A stretch of DNA of 64,000 bases from contig CM075104.1 in the NCBI GenBank assembly GCA_037576195.1, positions 3,726,775-3,790,774 on the forward strand, read 5' to 3'. The stretch is from Phytoseiulus persimilis (taxonomy: Eukaryota; Arthropoda; Arachnida; Mesostigmata; Phytoseiidae). The position numbers were made by a program, and so were the translations under genes. This document shows positions 11,801-22,925 of the stretch, one piece after another (within the stretch, counting starts at the first letter, position 1; the number at the start of each line of letters is the position of its first letter). The notes beneath the pieces were generated by a model, which saw only the letters and a list, made by a program, of their open reading frames with translations, had not been told where the DNA came from and made no database searches.

Positions 11801-12393
11801 GTCAGGAGATGGTTTTGGAAATGACCAATTTTTTCCGGGGTCTTCCTCAGAGTCATCGGGGAAGCGTCGATATTTATCGGATCGGACTCGTGGGGGGCGC
11901 GTCCGTCGCGCGAAATGGAGCCGATGATTCTCCATAGAACAGATTAAAGTTATCTCATTCCCTCGACGAATGGCAAGGGTTCGTATCAACCCTTTTTTCA
12001 AGGCCGCGCCGATTACCAAAGTTCGTTTTCCTCGCATTTCCTCTCGCAACTCCTCAATGAGGCGGGATCGAATAATTGTTTTCGGTTGAAAACTACTCAG
12101 AAATGTGCGAGTCATCCGAATTGTCAGCTGCCGGGTCGATCCGACGCTTTTTGATTCCCACCGGAAATCGCCCTCATTGGGTTTCGCGCCCTCGGTCGCT
12201 AAAATCACCCTTAACACCGGAGAAATTATTGAAACAATCGCTTCCCATTTTTCGACGGAATGAGATAACTTCAATCGGTTTTCCGGCGAACCCTTTTGCG
12301 CGTCGGACTCGACTTCGAGTCCGATCCGATTAATATTGACGTTTCGTCGATGATTCCTAGAAGACCTCAGAAATTCTGAAACCATTTCCTGAC
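11801..12393. repeat. Foldback-like inverted repeat (arms about 110-130 bp)
   Basis: The left arm from 11801 (GTCAGGAGATGG) and the right arm ending at 12393 (CCATTTCCTGAC) are diverged reverse complements. They share a GTCTTCC-to-GATCGGACTCG stretch and converge near a GCGCGTC motif. A 201-codon antisense frame spans both arms and is most likely a by-product of the inverted structure. Related single-arm sequence occurs at 18695-18975, and weaker relatives near 20680 and 31770, so it is a dispersed family. The outer ends are unclear. Confidence 0.55.
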
Positions 12394-12426
12394 CGCAATT
12401 TTCATCACATCCACATCAACGAAGTA

Positions 12427-12704
12427 CAGTACAACCTCGATTATCTCAAATAATTGATGCAAAAAAAAAACTAGAAATAATCGAGAGATGACGAAATCAC
12501 CCACATTCTTGGACACCGCAACCGATTCGGAAATCAGAGTCCAAGTTCGAACGCTAACCGATCCAGAATGCTAAGAGATATATTAACGATGGAAGATGAA
12601 CTATGGATTCATCTCCCACCTAAAAATACGCTTCCGGTCGACATCCTTCGGCCTGTTCCGCAGAGTTGAAATATTCGAGGTTGAAATAATCGGGGTTGAT
12701 CTCG
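12427..12704. mobile_element. MITE with pogo/Tigger-like ends, copy 2
   Basis: The sequence is co-linear with the element at 1868-2144 over its whole length and very similar, including the CTTCCGGTCGACATCCTTCG core. The left end CAGTACAACCTCGATTAT is intact and follows TA at 12425-12426. The right end has decayed (GGTTGATCTCG instead of GGTTGTACTG), and no clear TA follows. It sits just outside the right arm of the foldback-like repeat. Confidence 0.8.
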
Positions 12705-13569
12705 AAGCCGCTTACCACGATGCAGGTGTTAGTTTTACTCCATCCATCCATCCTGATTGTGGATTTTGTGGTTATCCCGAATCGGTTCGGATGTTGATGA
12801 ACCTTGCTGCTGACGCAGCGATTAATGAAAACTGAGAACAGCACTGTCTCTTCCCGGCCAGCGTGCTGATATCCTAAATTACTCCATCAACAACCTATCG
12901 ATGTTGAATTCGCGGAGTTTTGGTGCTTGATTTTCTCTATGAATTGAGATTTCTGTGGATTCTTCCAAAGAGGCAGAAAACACTAACTGCTGTCATGAGC
13001 GCTCCCATGAGCCCAGGGCGTTTCCTGATCATTCTCTAATCAGGGCCATAAGACACGCGGGTAGAGCAAATGCACGGTTCAATGGTTATCCTCAGCCATT
13101 GATATTGAGATTTATTGAAGCATCGATTGAGCCTTGCGGAGCACTACTTGTTGTTGGAAGTTCGTATGTCTCAGCCGATTCGACTTGAGCGTGTTTATCA
13201 TTGTTGCGTAGGAAAATGGTCGTTCAATCTAAGCGTCGGACTGCAGTGCGATGTCGAATTCCCTGAAGAGGGGTGAAATGCGCAAGTGACGGAGCAGCCT
13301 CGTGAGCTCTGTGTCCGGGTCGTGGAAATACTGCTACATGAGGTTCTCTGCGGGCTCGGACGGCGTCGTCCAGGAGGGCTCCTAGGCTGACGACGAGGAT
13401 GCTGCTGACATCTACATAGACTCTAGACCGAGGTCGTAGAAGTCGGCCTTGGCCGGGTGAGAGGCTGGATTCGTATGGTTCCGTTCAACTTCATGGCATG
13501 ATAGGGAAGCCGAACGAATGGAGCGGAGATGCGAAGCACCCTTGGATTAAGTGCGTCGACGGCCGCCTT
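12705..13569. other. No recognised gene or repeat
   Basis: Only short open frames without motifs are seen. The sequence between the second MITE and the minisatellite-element fragment could not be assigned. Confidence 0.4.
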
Positions 13570-13735
13570 CCCATCCGAGCCTGTCTGCTGGAGCCCGAAA
13601 CCGCCTCTCCAGACTCAGACGAGTATGTTCAGATTGGTCCCGGAATCACCCTCATATCTTTCAGAAAAAGTGCGGACGAACTGACAAACTTAACGACGAA
13701 GCCGATTATATATGGTAAGGATTATCACCTCAACT
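13570..13735 (+). mobile_element. Terminal fragment of the minisatellite-bearing element (one repeat unit plus conserved end)
   Basis: One 45-bp-type unit (GTTCAGATTGGTCCCGGAAT) is followed by GCGGACGAACTGACAAACTT and then ACGACGAAGCCGATTATATATGG. The reverse complement of the same end flanks the large array at 41720-41780 and, less well, the array at 16735-16800. This copy is in the opposite orientation to those two and has lost its array and head. Confidence 0.65.
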
Positions 13736-16734
13736 CGTCCCGTGTGATCAACGATTTCCGTATCAGAACGGATGGATCGCGGAGAACCGAGACCATCATA
13801 GTGATCACCAATCTCGAAATTCCCCGACCACGTGTGAACCGCCCCCAGAATCTTGGTTTTCCAGAGAGTCGGATGAAGACGCCGAGATCACAGTCATGCG
13901 TCTGGCCTTCACAGCGAGTTTCGCGTCAGGATGGACAGATCGAGTGACAAACTGAAAATCGAGCAAGCTCTCAGTTAGAACATCTCTAGGCTTTTTTTTC
14001 AACACCACTGGAGCCCCTGAAGGCTCAGGAGATAGCTCTGAGCTCGAAATATCTCGGAGCGAAAGCTCAGGAGCTCAGAAGCGCGGTGGCAGGGAACTCC
14101 ACGATCTTGTACAACCTTCGTTACAGACAGAACACTTCGTCACTGTCATCCCGGAATCCTTCTCGGTGTTTCAGATGAACTTCTCCCCCAAGTATTTCAT
14201 ACGGTAGAGCTGTCTTTGGATCGAATCCTGCAAGACTGTTCTAGCGACAGCCCCCCTCCGTTGACAGAAGGCTGACCACACCGCGCCGAGCCACGGGGCA
14301 AGGGTCTCGTAAGAGTCGATTTCTGCTATCTGTGAGTAAGTTTTTGCGCGGGGACGTGCTTCGAATTTTCGATACCGGTCTCAAGCAGAATGCATCTACT
14401 CCTCACAATTATCGCATGACGCGGTCGATCCACCAGAATCCGCACCTGACCTACGCGAGTTCAGCTGTCACATTGTTGATCTGCTGTTCCTTTTGAGCAG
14501 ACTCGTGAGAACTCGGATTCGTAGTAAGCGTCGACTTGCCCCTTCTCAAACTCTCCGAGCTTCGAACACAGAACTGGACTCCTGGACAGCCTCAGTGCGA
14601 TAGTTCGATAGTGCGATAGTCCATGTCTTCCGACTGAAAAGACAGAACGCTTACGATGCTGCTAAGTCTTAATCGACTAAAAATATCGAGTCGACTTTCC
14701 AGCGCCAGCTGAATCCCGAGCAGTCGTCTCGAGAAAAGAGAGCGCATTTGAGCTCATGAGCTTCGGAGTGAAGACAGAGCGATGGCGAAAACGGGGGTCG
14801 TGAATAACTCCAGAATCAACATAGACATGGGAATCAGTCCCGCAAATCACATAGAGCTGATCAGAGGGGAAGCTGACGAAGTACTCAGCCTCAACGGAAT
14901 GATGGCGCACACATACGAGCCTGATGAGGTGAGAGGGAGATGCCCGCGCCAGTGGCGTGAAGATAGTAAGTTACGGATCATCGGTGTGAAAGCGAGGCGA
15001 GATTTGAAAAAATACGGTGAGAAGAGAAAAAAAGCAGAGGGATCCGCGCCTGACGAGGACGTCGATCGATATCCAACCAGGCCCTCTCCGTTCTCGGAAG
15101 GAGAAGCACCTAGCACAACCGATTAAAAACCGTGGCAGAAGACAAGGATCACAATGTTCGGATTCGGATGATTGACTCGTTGCTTGGGCAAAATTTCCAG
15201 AACTTCACTCTGGGAAGTGTAATCTTATCCACTCCAATCGAATACATGGGAGTTTTTGTCTACGTGGAAGATATGAGCCAGAGTGAGAGATTGTTTTGAG
15301 GCAAATCCGAGGGGTAGGCATCCGAGGCAAAAGGAACGCGGAAGCCCAGACAAGGGAGGACCGACACAGCACACCCGAAGTAAGATGCCCCAACAGTTGG
15401 CGAGGCAGGACACACCTTCTCGCGATAAGTTCTCGGAGAAAACAGACGGAGGGTCAAAGAGCTGAGGCCAGACAATCGGACCAGCAAACTGATACGGAAA
15501 TTCGCCGAGACCAAGGCCAGCTACGAACGGGGCCTGCAACAGGGCCAGCCACCGAGCATACCATGCATGAGCCAGAATCGATGCCTCAATCCTCCGAGAC
15601 ATCTGGCCTGGTTTTCGAGCCCATTGGGGCAGATGTGATCCGGTTCTCGGGGCTGTTGAGATGAATGTGTCCCTGGAGCCAGAATGGAGAAAACACAGAA
15701 ACACACGAAATCTTTGATGATTTCCGTAGGATTATTGCGTTGAAGCTCAGAGAACCTTGAGAGTAGATTAATAGCATTATTTCTGAGTTATCCTGGCGCA
15801 GCAGGGTCCCACCTCGCGAAACTCATTCTCGGGTAGCTTGGAAGTGAAAATTAGCTATCAAGCAACATTGGCAATGGGAGCCGCCATGACATTCGTGAAA
15901 CGGCGCGAGTCCGGATCCATCTGCGCGGACGGAAACTTCAGGCCGGCAATCTTGGCTGTCGGTCCACTCGTAGGAGAATGTTCCAGCATAAGCTCACGCT
16001 CCATGACGGCGGGATGGCGAGCTTTTGTTGAGAGGCCGGACCGGAAATTGAAGGCTGTAGCAGCGGCTGTGATTCCAATTAGCGAAAGGCGGATAAAGCC
16101 TGATCAACAGATCAAACTTTACCGGTTTCATTTCCCCACTCGACTCGTTCGGGCTTACGATCTTCACTCTCGAAGAGATTATTCTGCCTTATGTGAGCTC
16201 ATAGAGAAGAAGTTGCTGGGCGGAAAAATTCCGCCATCTGTCGACAGTGAGAACAATCGGAAGTCGTTTGGCGAGTATCTCTCCGAGGTAGTGAGGGGCG
16301 GGACACGCACCGTGGGTGCGGCCCCTGGGATGGCCCGTTGCTTGATGCTCCAGGGAATAGTTAGTCCTCTGTTCGTTGAAGGCAGTACCAAGCCCTCTCT
16401 TGTTTCAAGATACCGTACGGAACATCTGAATCACAGGGTTCATTCAGGGGGATTCCGTTAAGCCCGTTACCGCATAAATCGGTCAAATAGGTTGAAAGTT
16501 CCACCCTCAAACTACGATTGTTTGTATTGGCGCTCTCCACTTCCTAATGTAGATTTTCGACCGGACGCGATGGAAGTGCAGGAAATCGCTCTCGGTCCCA
16601 TTGAATCAGACGGCTTAGAGGTCAACTGGGCCCGCGGTCATCGTCCTCATTCAAGTCTAGCGAAGGTCAAAGTTTTCCTTCACACAAGGAAATCCCAAAT
16701 GTGAGCCCCAACCGTGGTCTACTCGGCACACATC
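13736..16734. other. No recognised gene
   Basis: Open frames at 14782-15126 (114 codons), 15225-15704 (minus strand, 159 codons) and 15838-16461 (207 codons, plus strand) show no domain, signal peptide or transposase motif. Overlapping open frames on the other strand argue against any one being real. The 207-codon frame is only modestly longer than chance expectation. They are recorded here rather than called as genes. Confidence 0.35.
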
Positions 16735-17330
16735 CTTACTGCATATTATTCGCTTCGTTTGTCAGTTGATTTGTCAGTTTGTCCGCACTCCTTCTGGAAT
16801 ACGTGGGGGTGATTCTGGGACCAATCTGACAATACTTTTCTGAGTCTAGAGGGGTGATTCCCGGACCAATCTGACAAGACTTTCTCAAACCTGGAGGGAT
16901 GATTCCAGGACCAAGCCGACGAGGCTTGTTCAAACGTGAAGGGGTGATTTCGGGACCAAGCTGACCATTACTTTCTAACTATGGAGGGGTGATTCCGGGA
17001 CCGATCTGACCATTACTTTCCAACTCTGGAGGTTTGATTCCGGGACCAATCTGACCATACTTTCTCGATTCTGGAGGGGTGATTCCGAGAGCAATCTGAC
17101 CATCACTTTCCAACTCTGGAGGGGTGATTCCGGGACCGATCTGACCATTACTTCCCAACTCTGGAGGGGTGATTCCGGGACCCATCTGACCATACTTTTC
17201 AAAATCATAATGCTGACCCAGTAAAGAGAGAGAAAAGTGCCTCGATGGCAGGGAGCGCCGTCCAACCGCGCGCAGCGCTGCCGGCTGGTCATTCTATGTT
17301 TTGTTCACCCTTCCCGAATCGTGAGCAACA
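16735..17330 (-). mobile_element. Minisatellite-bearing composite element, small copy
   Basis: Read on the minus strand, a tRNA-like head region (about 17330-17200, with a degenerate B-box in GCGCGGTTGGACGGC) is followed by CATCGAGGCACTTTTCTCTC and CTTTACTGGGTCAGCATTATG. Then come about ten units of the 45-bp repeat (17200 down to 16765), and the end ACTGACAAATCAACTGACAAACG with an ATAATATGCAGTAAGGAT terminus. This order matches the large copy at 41720-44480. No coding function is proposed; the long antisense frames here exist because 45 is divisible by three. Confidence 0.65.
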
Positions 17331-18694
17331 AGATCCACCGGTACTGCAAGTTTCCCGTCACTTCATGATCATTCTGTAGTACCTGGATCGACTCCGTTCA
17401 AAGATTCACAATCACGGGAAATTTTATGCCGAGGACACCGTTTCCTTCCGAACTATTTACATCTTTCTGTTTTCCATGTATTCCAAACTCATTTCCGACG
17501 ATATGATCAGTAAAAATAAATGTAGGATCAGAGTGCAGCCAATCTGAAAGAAGTCGTGTTTCCGCTACACAGATAATGTTCATCGGAGAGGGCCGATGGC
17601 GGCGAGGTTTGTTTTTCAGACTCCTGGCTTCGTCGCATTCAGCCTGCTTGGTGTATGTAGATGACAACCTTTCGATGGATTCCGTGGAAAGGGATATCCT
17701 CCTCTGTTCGTCTCGAGACGAGGTCCGGAGATACTGCTGCGATTTAGAACAGCAGGATGCTCCCCCTACGTCGCAACGGCCATTTTCTACTCTGGTAAAG
17801 CAAGTTACCGCTTTAAAAATGAAGGAGCTCGTTATGCGTGATGTAGATGACTCTGAGGAGCCTGAAACACAGGCATGCGCGACCCTAGCAGCGCTGAAAC
17901 GCGACTTCTCTCAGTTGGGCCGCTCTCCGTTTCAGTTCGCTGACCAGGACGGCCAATGGATGACTCTGATCTTGTCCAGAATCCTTGGCAAGTAGAGAGG
18001 TGGGAGTGTTTTTGAAGGAAACAGTGTCCTAGGCATAATGAATGGAATGCCTGATGAATTATTATAGAATCTTTGCTCAGCGCTGCTGCGCGTCATACGA
18101 AATGATCCAGCTCCGCGATTCGTCCGATTTGACATTTTGGGGGGAAGCCCTGTAGAGAGCTGAAGAAAGAGGACTTCCGTTCAGTCCTCTCCTAAGCATC
18201 CAGGAAATTGTCGGAAACTTCATTGGATATTGATAGGACGGAGTCCCACAGGCTCCGTCACCCGACTGCGCCTGGAATGGGGACGATGGCTTCGCTGAAT
18301 GATGTAACGATTCTTTCCTGGGAGAACCTCATCTTCCTGCTGTGTCACGTCCGAGTGTGAGTTTCGCGGAAATCCTCCGCGGAACTCCCAGCGCTCACGA
18401 GCGGCCCTTTGTTTCCGATTGGAACATGCGTTCAGTCCACGATGGAAAACTTTCGTCCATCCCAATCCATCTCGTTACGAGTTTTCCCGCCGTGAATCAA
18501 GTCGCAGTGCTGCAGCAAGCTGTAACATGCGACGGATACATTGAATGTTCCCGAACATCGTCCTCCAGTACGACATCCCTGCGGTCAGACTCTGCGGACT
18601 TTGGAGCAGTGCTCCTTCTATGACATTGTATCCTAGAGTGAACATTCCCAACGAGTGTGCTGTGTAAAACGTAGACCCAAGACCCCCACATTCA
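17331..18694. other. No confidently recognised gene
   Basis: The plus-strand frame 17576-17995 (139 codons) and the overlapping antisense frame 17398-17667 lack a convincing full domain. The antisense frame has a stretch faintly like the start of a LINE endonuclease (IICVAETRLL), too weak to call. Confidence 0.3.
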
Positions 18695-18975
18695 GGGTGA
18701 CATTTTTGCTCGAGAGTTTTCGAGCCCGGTTTCGTTTCAGCCGGAACTTCGTGCACCCCACTGAATTTTCTCGAAAATCGACGAGTGGTCGATGGAGGAT
18801 TTCAAGGCGGTCATTTTGGTTGTCGTTGGGTTGGATATGGTGAGGACCGTTGCGGCCAGCAGGACGTCCCGGAAGTGACCCATTTATTTCGAGGTCGTCC
18901 TTGAAGTGATCGGGGAAAAATTGAATTTTTCCGCATCGGACTCGAAAGGGTCAGGTCCGTCGCTCAAAAGAAAGC
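18695..18975. repeat. Dispersed repeat related to the 11.7-12.0 kb foldback arm
   Basis: The sequence from a GACATTTTTGCTCGAGAG opening through GTCGATGGAGGATTTCAAGG and on to CATCGGACTCG...GTCCGTCGC is co-linear with 11655-11925. Identity is moderate, with several small indels. Only one arm is present here. Confidence 0.5.
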
Positions 18976-20149
18976 AGTACACGAGTCAGGACATCGATTG
19001 GAGCCATCTCGACAGATTCGAGAAAGCCAACCTGTATATGCGAGGTGTATAGAAGCGATAGGTCGATCCGTGATCTGATAACGTCAAAGATGGGAGCCCG
19101 AAGAGAGCTCCCAAAAATTTATCCATCAGCTCTGTAGCACCAGCGGTCCTCAGAGTATTACGATTCCATAACGCAGGGTATCTAGCGGAATCCATCACCA
19201 TACACACAAATCACTCAGATTCCCCGAGGAGTCTTCCCCGGGCCAAGGATATGGGGTCTTTCGTTGCGTCTGTGGAAGACTTCGGTATCGTCGTGATCTT
19301 CGACATAGTACAGCGGAGCTTGCCAGTTGTTTCGACTGGTGCTGGTCCTGCGGTGTGGGGCACGACGTTATGCTCCGCGTATCCAGCTGAGATAACTAGA
19401 GAGCGGGTTCTCCACCGTGCTCTCCTCGGCGGCTTCCAGTGCCCCTCGAACCCAGGAGAACTGACGTCGCTGGATCCCGTAACAACCCGACTCGCAACGA
19501 GCGAAAATGTGTCACACAGAGACAATCTCGACGTCCTCCTTTCAATCGCACATTGGTCGGGCACCGCATTCATTGGAGAGACGCTCTACTTTCTAGGCAA
19601 ACTTTTCCGAGAGAACATGGGCGCAGGCTAGGAACATGCGAATCGACTCCCAATCAACGCCGTTTGAACCATGGCATTCAGAGGGCAGTCGGGAACGGAA
19701 ATGATATTGGATGAATAATGCTGGATTTTCCCTTCATTGTTTGAAGTGGCACTAGAGGAGAAAGCATTGACTTGCCAGAACAAAACTGTAACGAAGGCGA
19801 TGCAGGAGTGAGCGGCGCTGCGTTGACGATGTTGGAAAGGCGGACCCAGGAGCTCATACGCACTTCATGTGATCCGACGGGATAAAATGATTTCATTTGT
19901 TTTGCCAGGAATGACGTCAGGTCCGGGTATCTGGAGCAATCACCACACCAGATCGGCTCCTTAGAAGGTTCTCAATGAGCAACGTTCAGCGTCACACGAA
20001 ACTGTAGAATGGGGCGACGCGGGTCGTTTTTCGTCGTTGGCCCGCAGTAATTTGGAAACCAGGCTGTGGTAACTGCCGATATTTCAATCGAGAGATCCTT
20101 GATCTTCCAGTATCCTCGACCTCCGTATCCAAACGTGCTAAAAACAGTT
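18976..20149. other. No recognised gene or repeat
   Basis: Overlapping open frames of about 120 codons on both strands (19211-19573 minus, 19251-19631 plus) show no known motif. No repeat structure was noticed. Confidence 0.4.
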
Positions 20150-20160
20150 CTCCGTCGACT

Positions 20161-20320
20161 TTGTTTTCCGGCTGAACCTCTCAGCCGGCCCTCAGAAGTG
20201 TCCTGGGATCACCTTTCGGTATTGCTTCAGTAACACTCCCTATCGCCTCGCAAATCCCATTGCGGGCGGTGGGCTTGGGTCTTAAGATGGTTCAGATTTA
20301 ATTCTGATACAAATTAAATG
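20161..20320 (-). mobile_element. 5'-truncated tRNA-SINE copy with an 11-bp target-site duplication
   Basis: On the minus strand this matches the 3' half of the full SINE at 60315-60588: an AGAATTAAATCTGAACCATC stretch, the GCCCACCGCCCGCAATGGGA block, and the GGTTCAGCCGGAAAA end. It lacks the tRNA-like head. It is bounded by a perfect direct repeat CTCCGTCGACT at 20150-20160 and 20321-20331, as left by LINE-mediated (target-primed) insertion. Confidence 0.85.
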
Positions 20321-20834
20321 CTCCGTCGACTGCGACAGGAAAACTTGTGCGATTTATCTGTTTTTCTTCCACGAAGAAGATTTCATTCGGTCCCCAGCAC
20401 CAAGTTCTCCCCCTTTCTTCGCGGGCCACAAGCCCACAGGGGTAATCGAAATGAGAACGCACCCAGGGTATGAAAACAAGGAATTAAGATATTCATGAGC
20501 AGATCGTTGTCCGAAGTAGACTAGCGTTTTGGACGAGGTTGATAGGGAAGATGGAACTGGAGGATTGGAATTTCGGGATGTGGTTCGGCTCCGAAGCCCA
20601 TGAATCGGCTCCAATCTCATCCAGATGTCTCTTCGCTCTCCGACAATGGTCTTATCTGACCTTTCATCCGAGTGGATATGATGGAAATTGGAGGTGATTT
20701 CGAAAATGACCCAGATTTTCCTCGAGGTCATCCTGACAGTGGTCAGGGAGACCAGAACTCGGGTCCGGGAATTCCCGACTTGAAAATGTCATCCTGTATT
20801 ATACAGGGTGTGTTCTCTAAGCTGCAACATTCTC

Positions 20835-21334
20835 GTTTTGAGCTGTATTTCGATCTGGGATCTTTTGTTTTTGATCGAAAGCTCTTGAAGAGACGCATCT
20901 TTTCGCATTTTTACTTTCGCCATCAGTGAAATTTCCGAAATCGGCTTCCCTGAAGAGTTACGGGCGGCTCTTCACGGGAGAGGTCAGCAGGGGGTCTGGA
21001 GGGCTCAATTTAGGGGTATTTCGTATTCAATATCATTCCTCTGGTTCGCAATCGATCTGTGCATTCTCGCGAGCGTTTTGTAGCCGGGGTCGGGAGGAAT
21101 CTTTCCGTTTTTTTATTTTCCGAAATTGGTTTAGAATCGGCGATTCCCTGCTGGGTTCTTTTAGGGGCCATGGATTGAATTGAGGGAAGCTTCGACGAGC
21201 TCTGTAAAACGTAACACTGATCTGATCCTCGAAAATAAAAATGCGAAAAGATGCGTCCCTGCAAGGGCTTTCGATCAAAAAAAAAAGATCGAATCCCAGA
21301 TCGAATAAAATTTGACCAAAACACAGCTCAAAAC
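20835..21334. mobile_element. Non-autonomous inverted-repeat element (about 0.5 kb)
   Basis: The left arm at 20835-20922 starts GTTTTGAGCTGT and runs through a GATCGAAAGCTCTTG block to a TCTTTTCGCATTTTTACTTT block. It is the reverse complement, with a few indels, of the right arm at 21229-21334. The spacer codes for nothing recognisable. The true ends may lie slightly outside, near ATACAGGG at about 20810 and CCTGTATTGG at about 21350. No clear target duplication was found. Confidence 0.6.
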
Positions 21335-21394
21335 AAAAAGGTATTGGCCTGTATTGGTCCATGGCCTATGAGAGAAGGGTTCGGAGCAGATTTG

Positions 21395-21541
21395 GGCACA
21401 ATCATAATCATGATTATCATTCATGATCATAATCAAGCTGTGATGATCAAAATAGTCATATCTTGACTTCTCATAGTCCTAATCAAAATTGTGATAATCA
21501 AAATAGTCATACCTTGACTTATCATAGTCATAATCAAGTTA
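21395..21541. repeat. AT-rich ATCATAATCA-type imperfect repeat
   Basis: Repeated ATAGTCATA, TCTTGACTT and AATCAAG-like blocks recur about every 60 bases, with a near-palindrome around 21400-21435. The pattern appears to resume at 22622 (AATTAATAATCATGATCG) after the Helitron, suggesting one array split by the insertion. Confidence 0.55.
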
Positions 21542-22621
21542 TCTATATATATAAAAATCCAGGGTCTGTTTGTTTGTTTGTTTGTTTGTCTGTTTGTTTG
21601 TTTGTCCTCAATAGGCTCCTCTGGGATTGATCGGATCGACTTGGAACAAACTGCATAATGTGGGGCGGCTCACCGGGAACGACATAGGCCACCCACCCCT
21701 CCCCTCATCCCCCCGTCGCGATTTACCCCAACATTGACCCCCTCCATACTGTCACCCGCATCCAAATTCTGACGATAAGGTGCACCGCCCCGTTATGACG
21801 CCAGCCAGACTCTTAGGCCTCATCCCATCGTCATCGGATATCCTTCCCCACCCCCTCTCCTATACATCTATCATAAAAAAAATCTATCATGAAAATATCT
21901 GGAGGGGTGATTCTGAGACCAATAAGGCCACTACTTCCCACCTCTGGAGGGGTGATTCCGAGACAAATCTGGCCATTAGTTTCCAACTCTGGAGGGTTGA
22001 TTCTGAGACCAATCTGAGCATTACTTTCCAACTCTGGAGGGATGATTCCGGGAGCAATCTGAGCATTACTTTCCAACTCTGGAGGAGTGATTCCGAGACC
22101 AATCCGACCATTACTTCCCAACTCTGGAGGGGTGATTTCGGGACCAATCTGACCATTACTTTCCAACTCTGGAGGGATGGTTCCGGGACCAATCTGACCA
22201 TCGCTTTCCAAGTTTAGAGGAGTGATCTCGGGACCAATCTGACCATACTCTTCCAAGTCTGGAGGGGTGATTCCGAGACCAATCTGACTATCACTTTTCA
22301 AGTCTGGAGGGGTGATCTCGAGACAAATCTAACCATACTTTTCAAAACCTGGAGGGTTGATTCCGGGACCAATCTGACCATGCTTCTCCGAATCTGAAGG
22401 GATGATTACGACACCAATCTGACCATACTTCTCAAAACCATGATGCTGACCAATTGAAGAGAGAGGAAAGTGCCTCGATTCCAGGTCAGAATCCTATCGA
22501 GAATCGGTGGCCACTCCCGAAGGTCTCATGACACTACATTTAAGGCAATGTGTGCCTGTCAGCAGTAGACTCCCAAAGCAAGGGACGGGTCGGCCAGCGT
22601 AGTCGGCCGAAGGCCGGCTAG
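21542..22621 (+). mobile_element. Complete non-autonomous Helitron (1080 bp)
   Basis: The 5' end is TCTATATATATAAAAATCC, the usual TC start of Helitrons, followed by a (GTTT)n tract at about 21567-21604. The 3' end is a short GC-rich hairpin (GGCCGAAGGCC at about 22606-22616) and then CTAG at 22618-22621. The element lies between A (21541) and T (22622), the AT target of Helitrons, and leaves no duplication. It has no helicase/Rep gene, so it would need a partner. Its interior includes about twelve 45-bp minisatellite units and a fragment of the composite element's head (about 22440-22490). Confidence 0.78.
21897..22440 (-). repeat. 45-bp minisatellite array inside the Helitron (about 12 units)
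   Basis: The units carry the GTGATTCCGGGACCAATCTG core with 10-20% divergence between units, more than in the large array at 41.8 kb. The array begins directly after AAAATATC at about 21896. On its far side it joins ATGCTGACCAATTGAAGAGA, which also follows the arrays at 17200 and 44340. Confidence 0.85.
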
Positions 22622-22682
22622 TAATTAATAATCATGATCGAAGTCAGAAATCAGGCTTCTGAAGGTGAGTCTGACAGCACTC

Positions 22683-22925
22683 TTCTGAAAGGGTGATTCC
22701 GGGGCCAATATGACCACAGTTTCTCAAGCCTGGAGGGATGATTCAGGGTCCAATCTGACCGAAGTTCTCCGAGTCTCGAGGGGTGATTCCGGGACCAATC
22801 TGACCATACTTTTGCCGAGCCTAGGGGTCCCCTCCATGTTCGGGAGAGTATGCTCAGATTGGTTCCGGTATAACCCCTCAAGACTCGGAAAAGCATTGTC
22901 AGGATCGATCCCGGAATCACGTCTG
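22683..22925. repeat. Head-to-head block of minisatellite units
   Basis: Three or more units in one orientation (22683-22820, ending CCAATCTGACCATAC) are followed by two in the opposite orientation (22855-22925, with GCTCAGATTGGTTCCGG), around a short CCGAGCCTAGGGGTCC centre. The arrangement is that of a small inverted repeat and resembles the loop of the 27.5-28.6 kb foldback. Confidence 0.65.

Noticed and set aside
11780-12385. 201-codon minus-strand frame
   Set aside because: It spans both arms of an inverted repeat and has no motif; its length follows from the repeat structure.
15838-16461. 207-codon plus-strand frame
   Set aside because: No domain, no splice or neighbour support, and frames of about 200 codons are expected occasionally by chance in this much sequence.
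17398-17667. Possible LINE endonuclease fragment on the minus strand
   Set aside because: Only IICVAETRLL and a later GNGVLGI resemble the family. The catalytic pattern is not visible and the similarity is too short to separate from chance.
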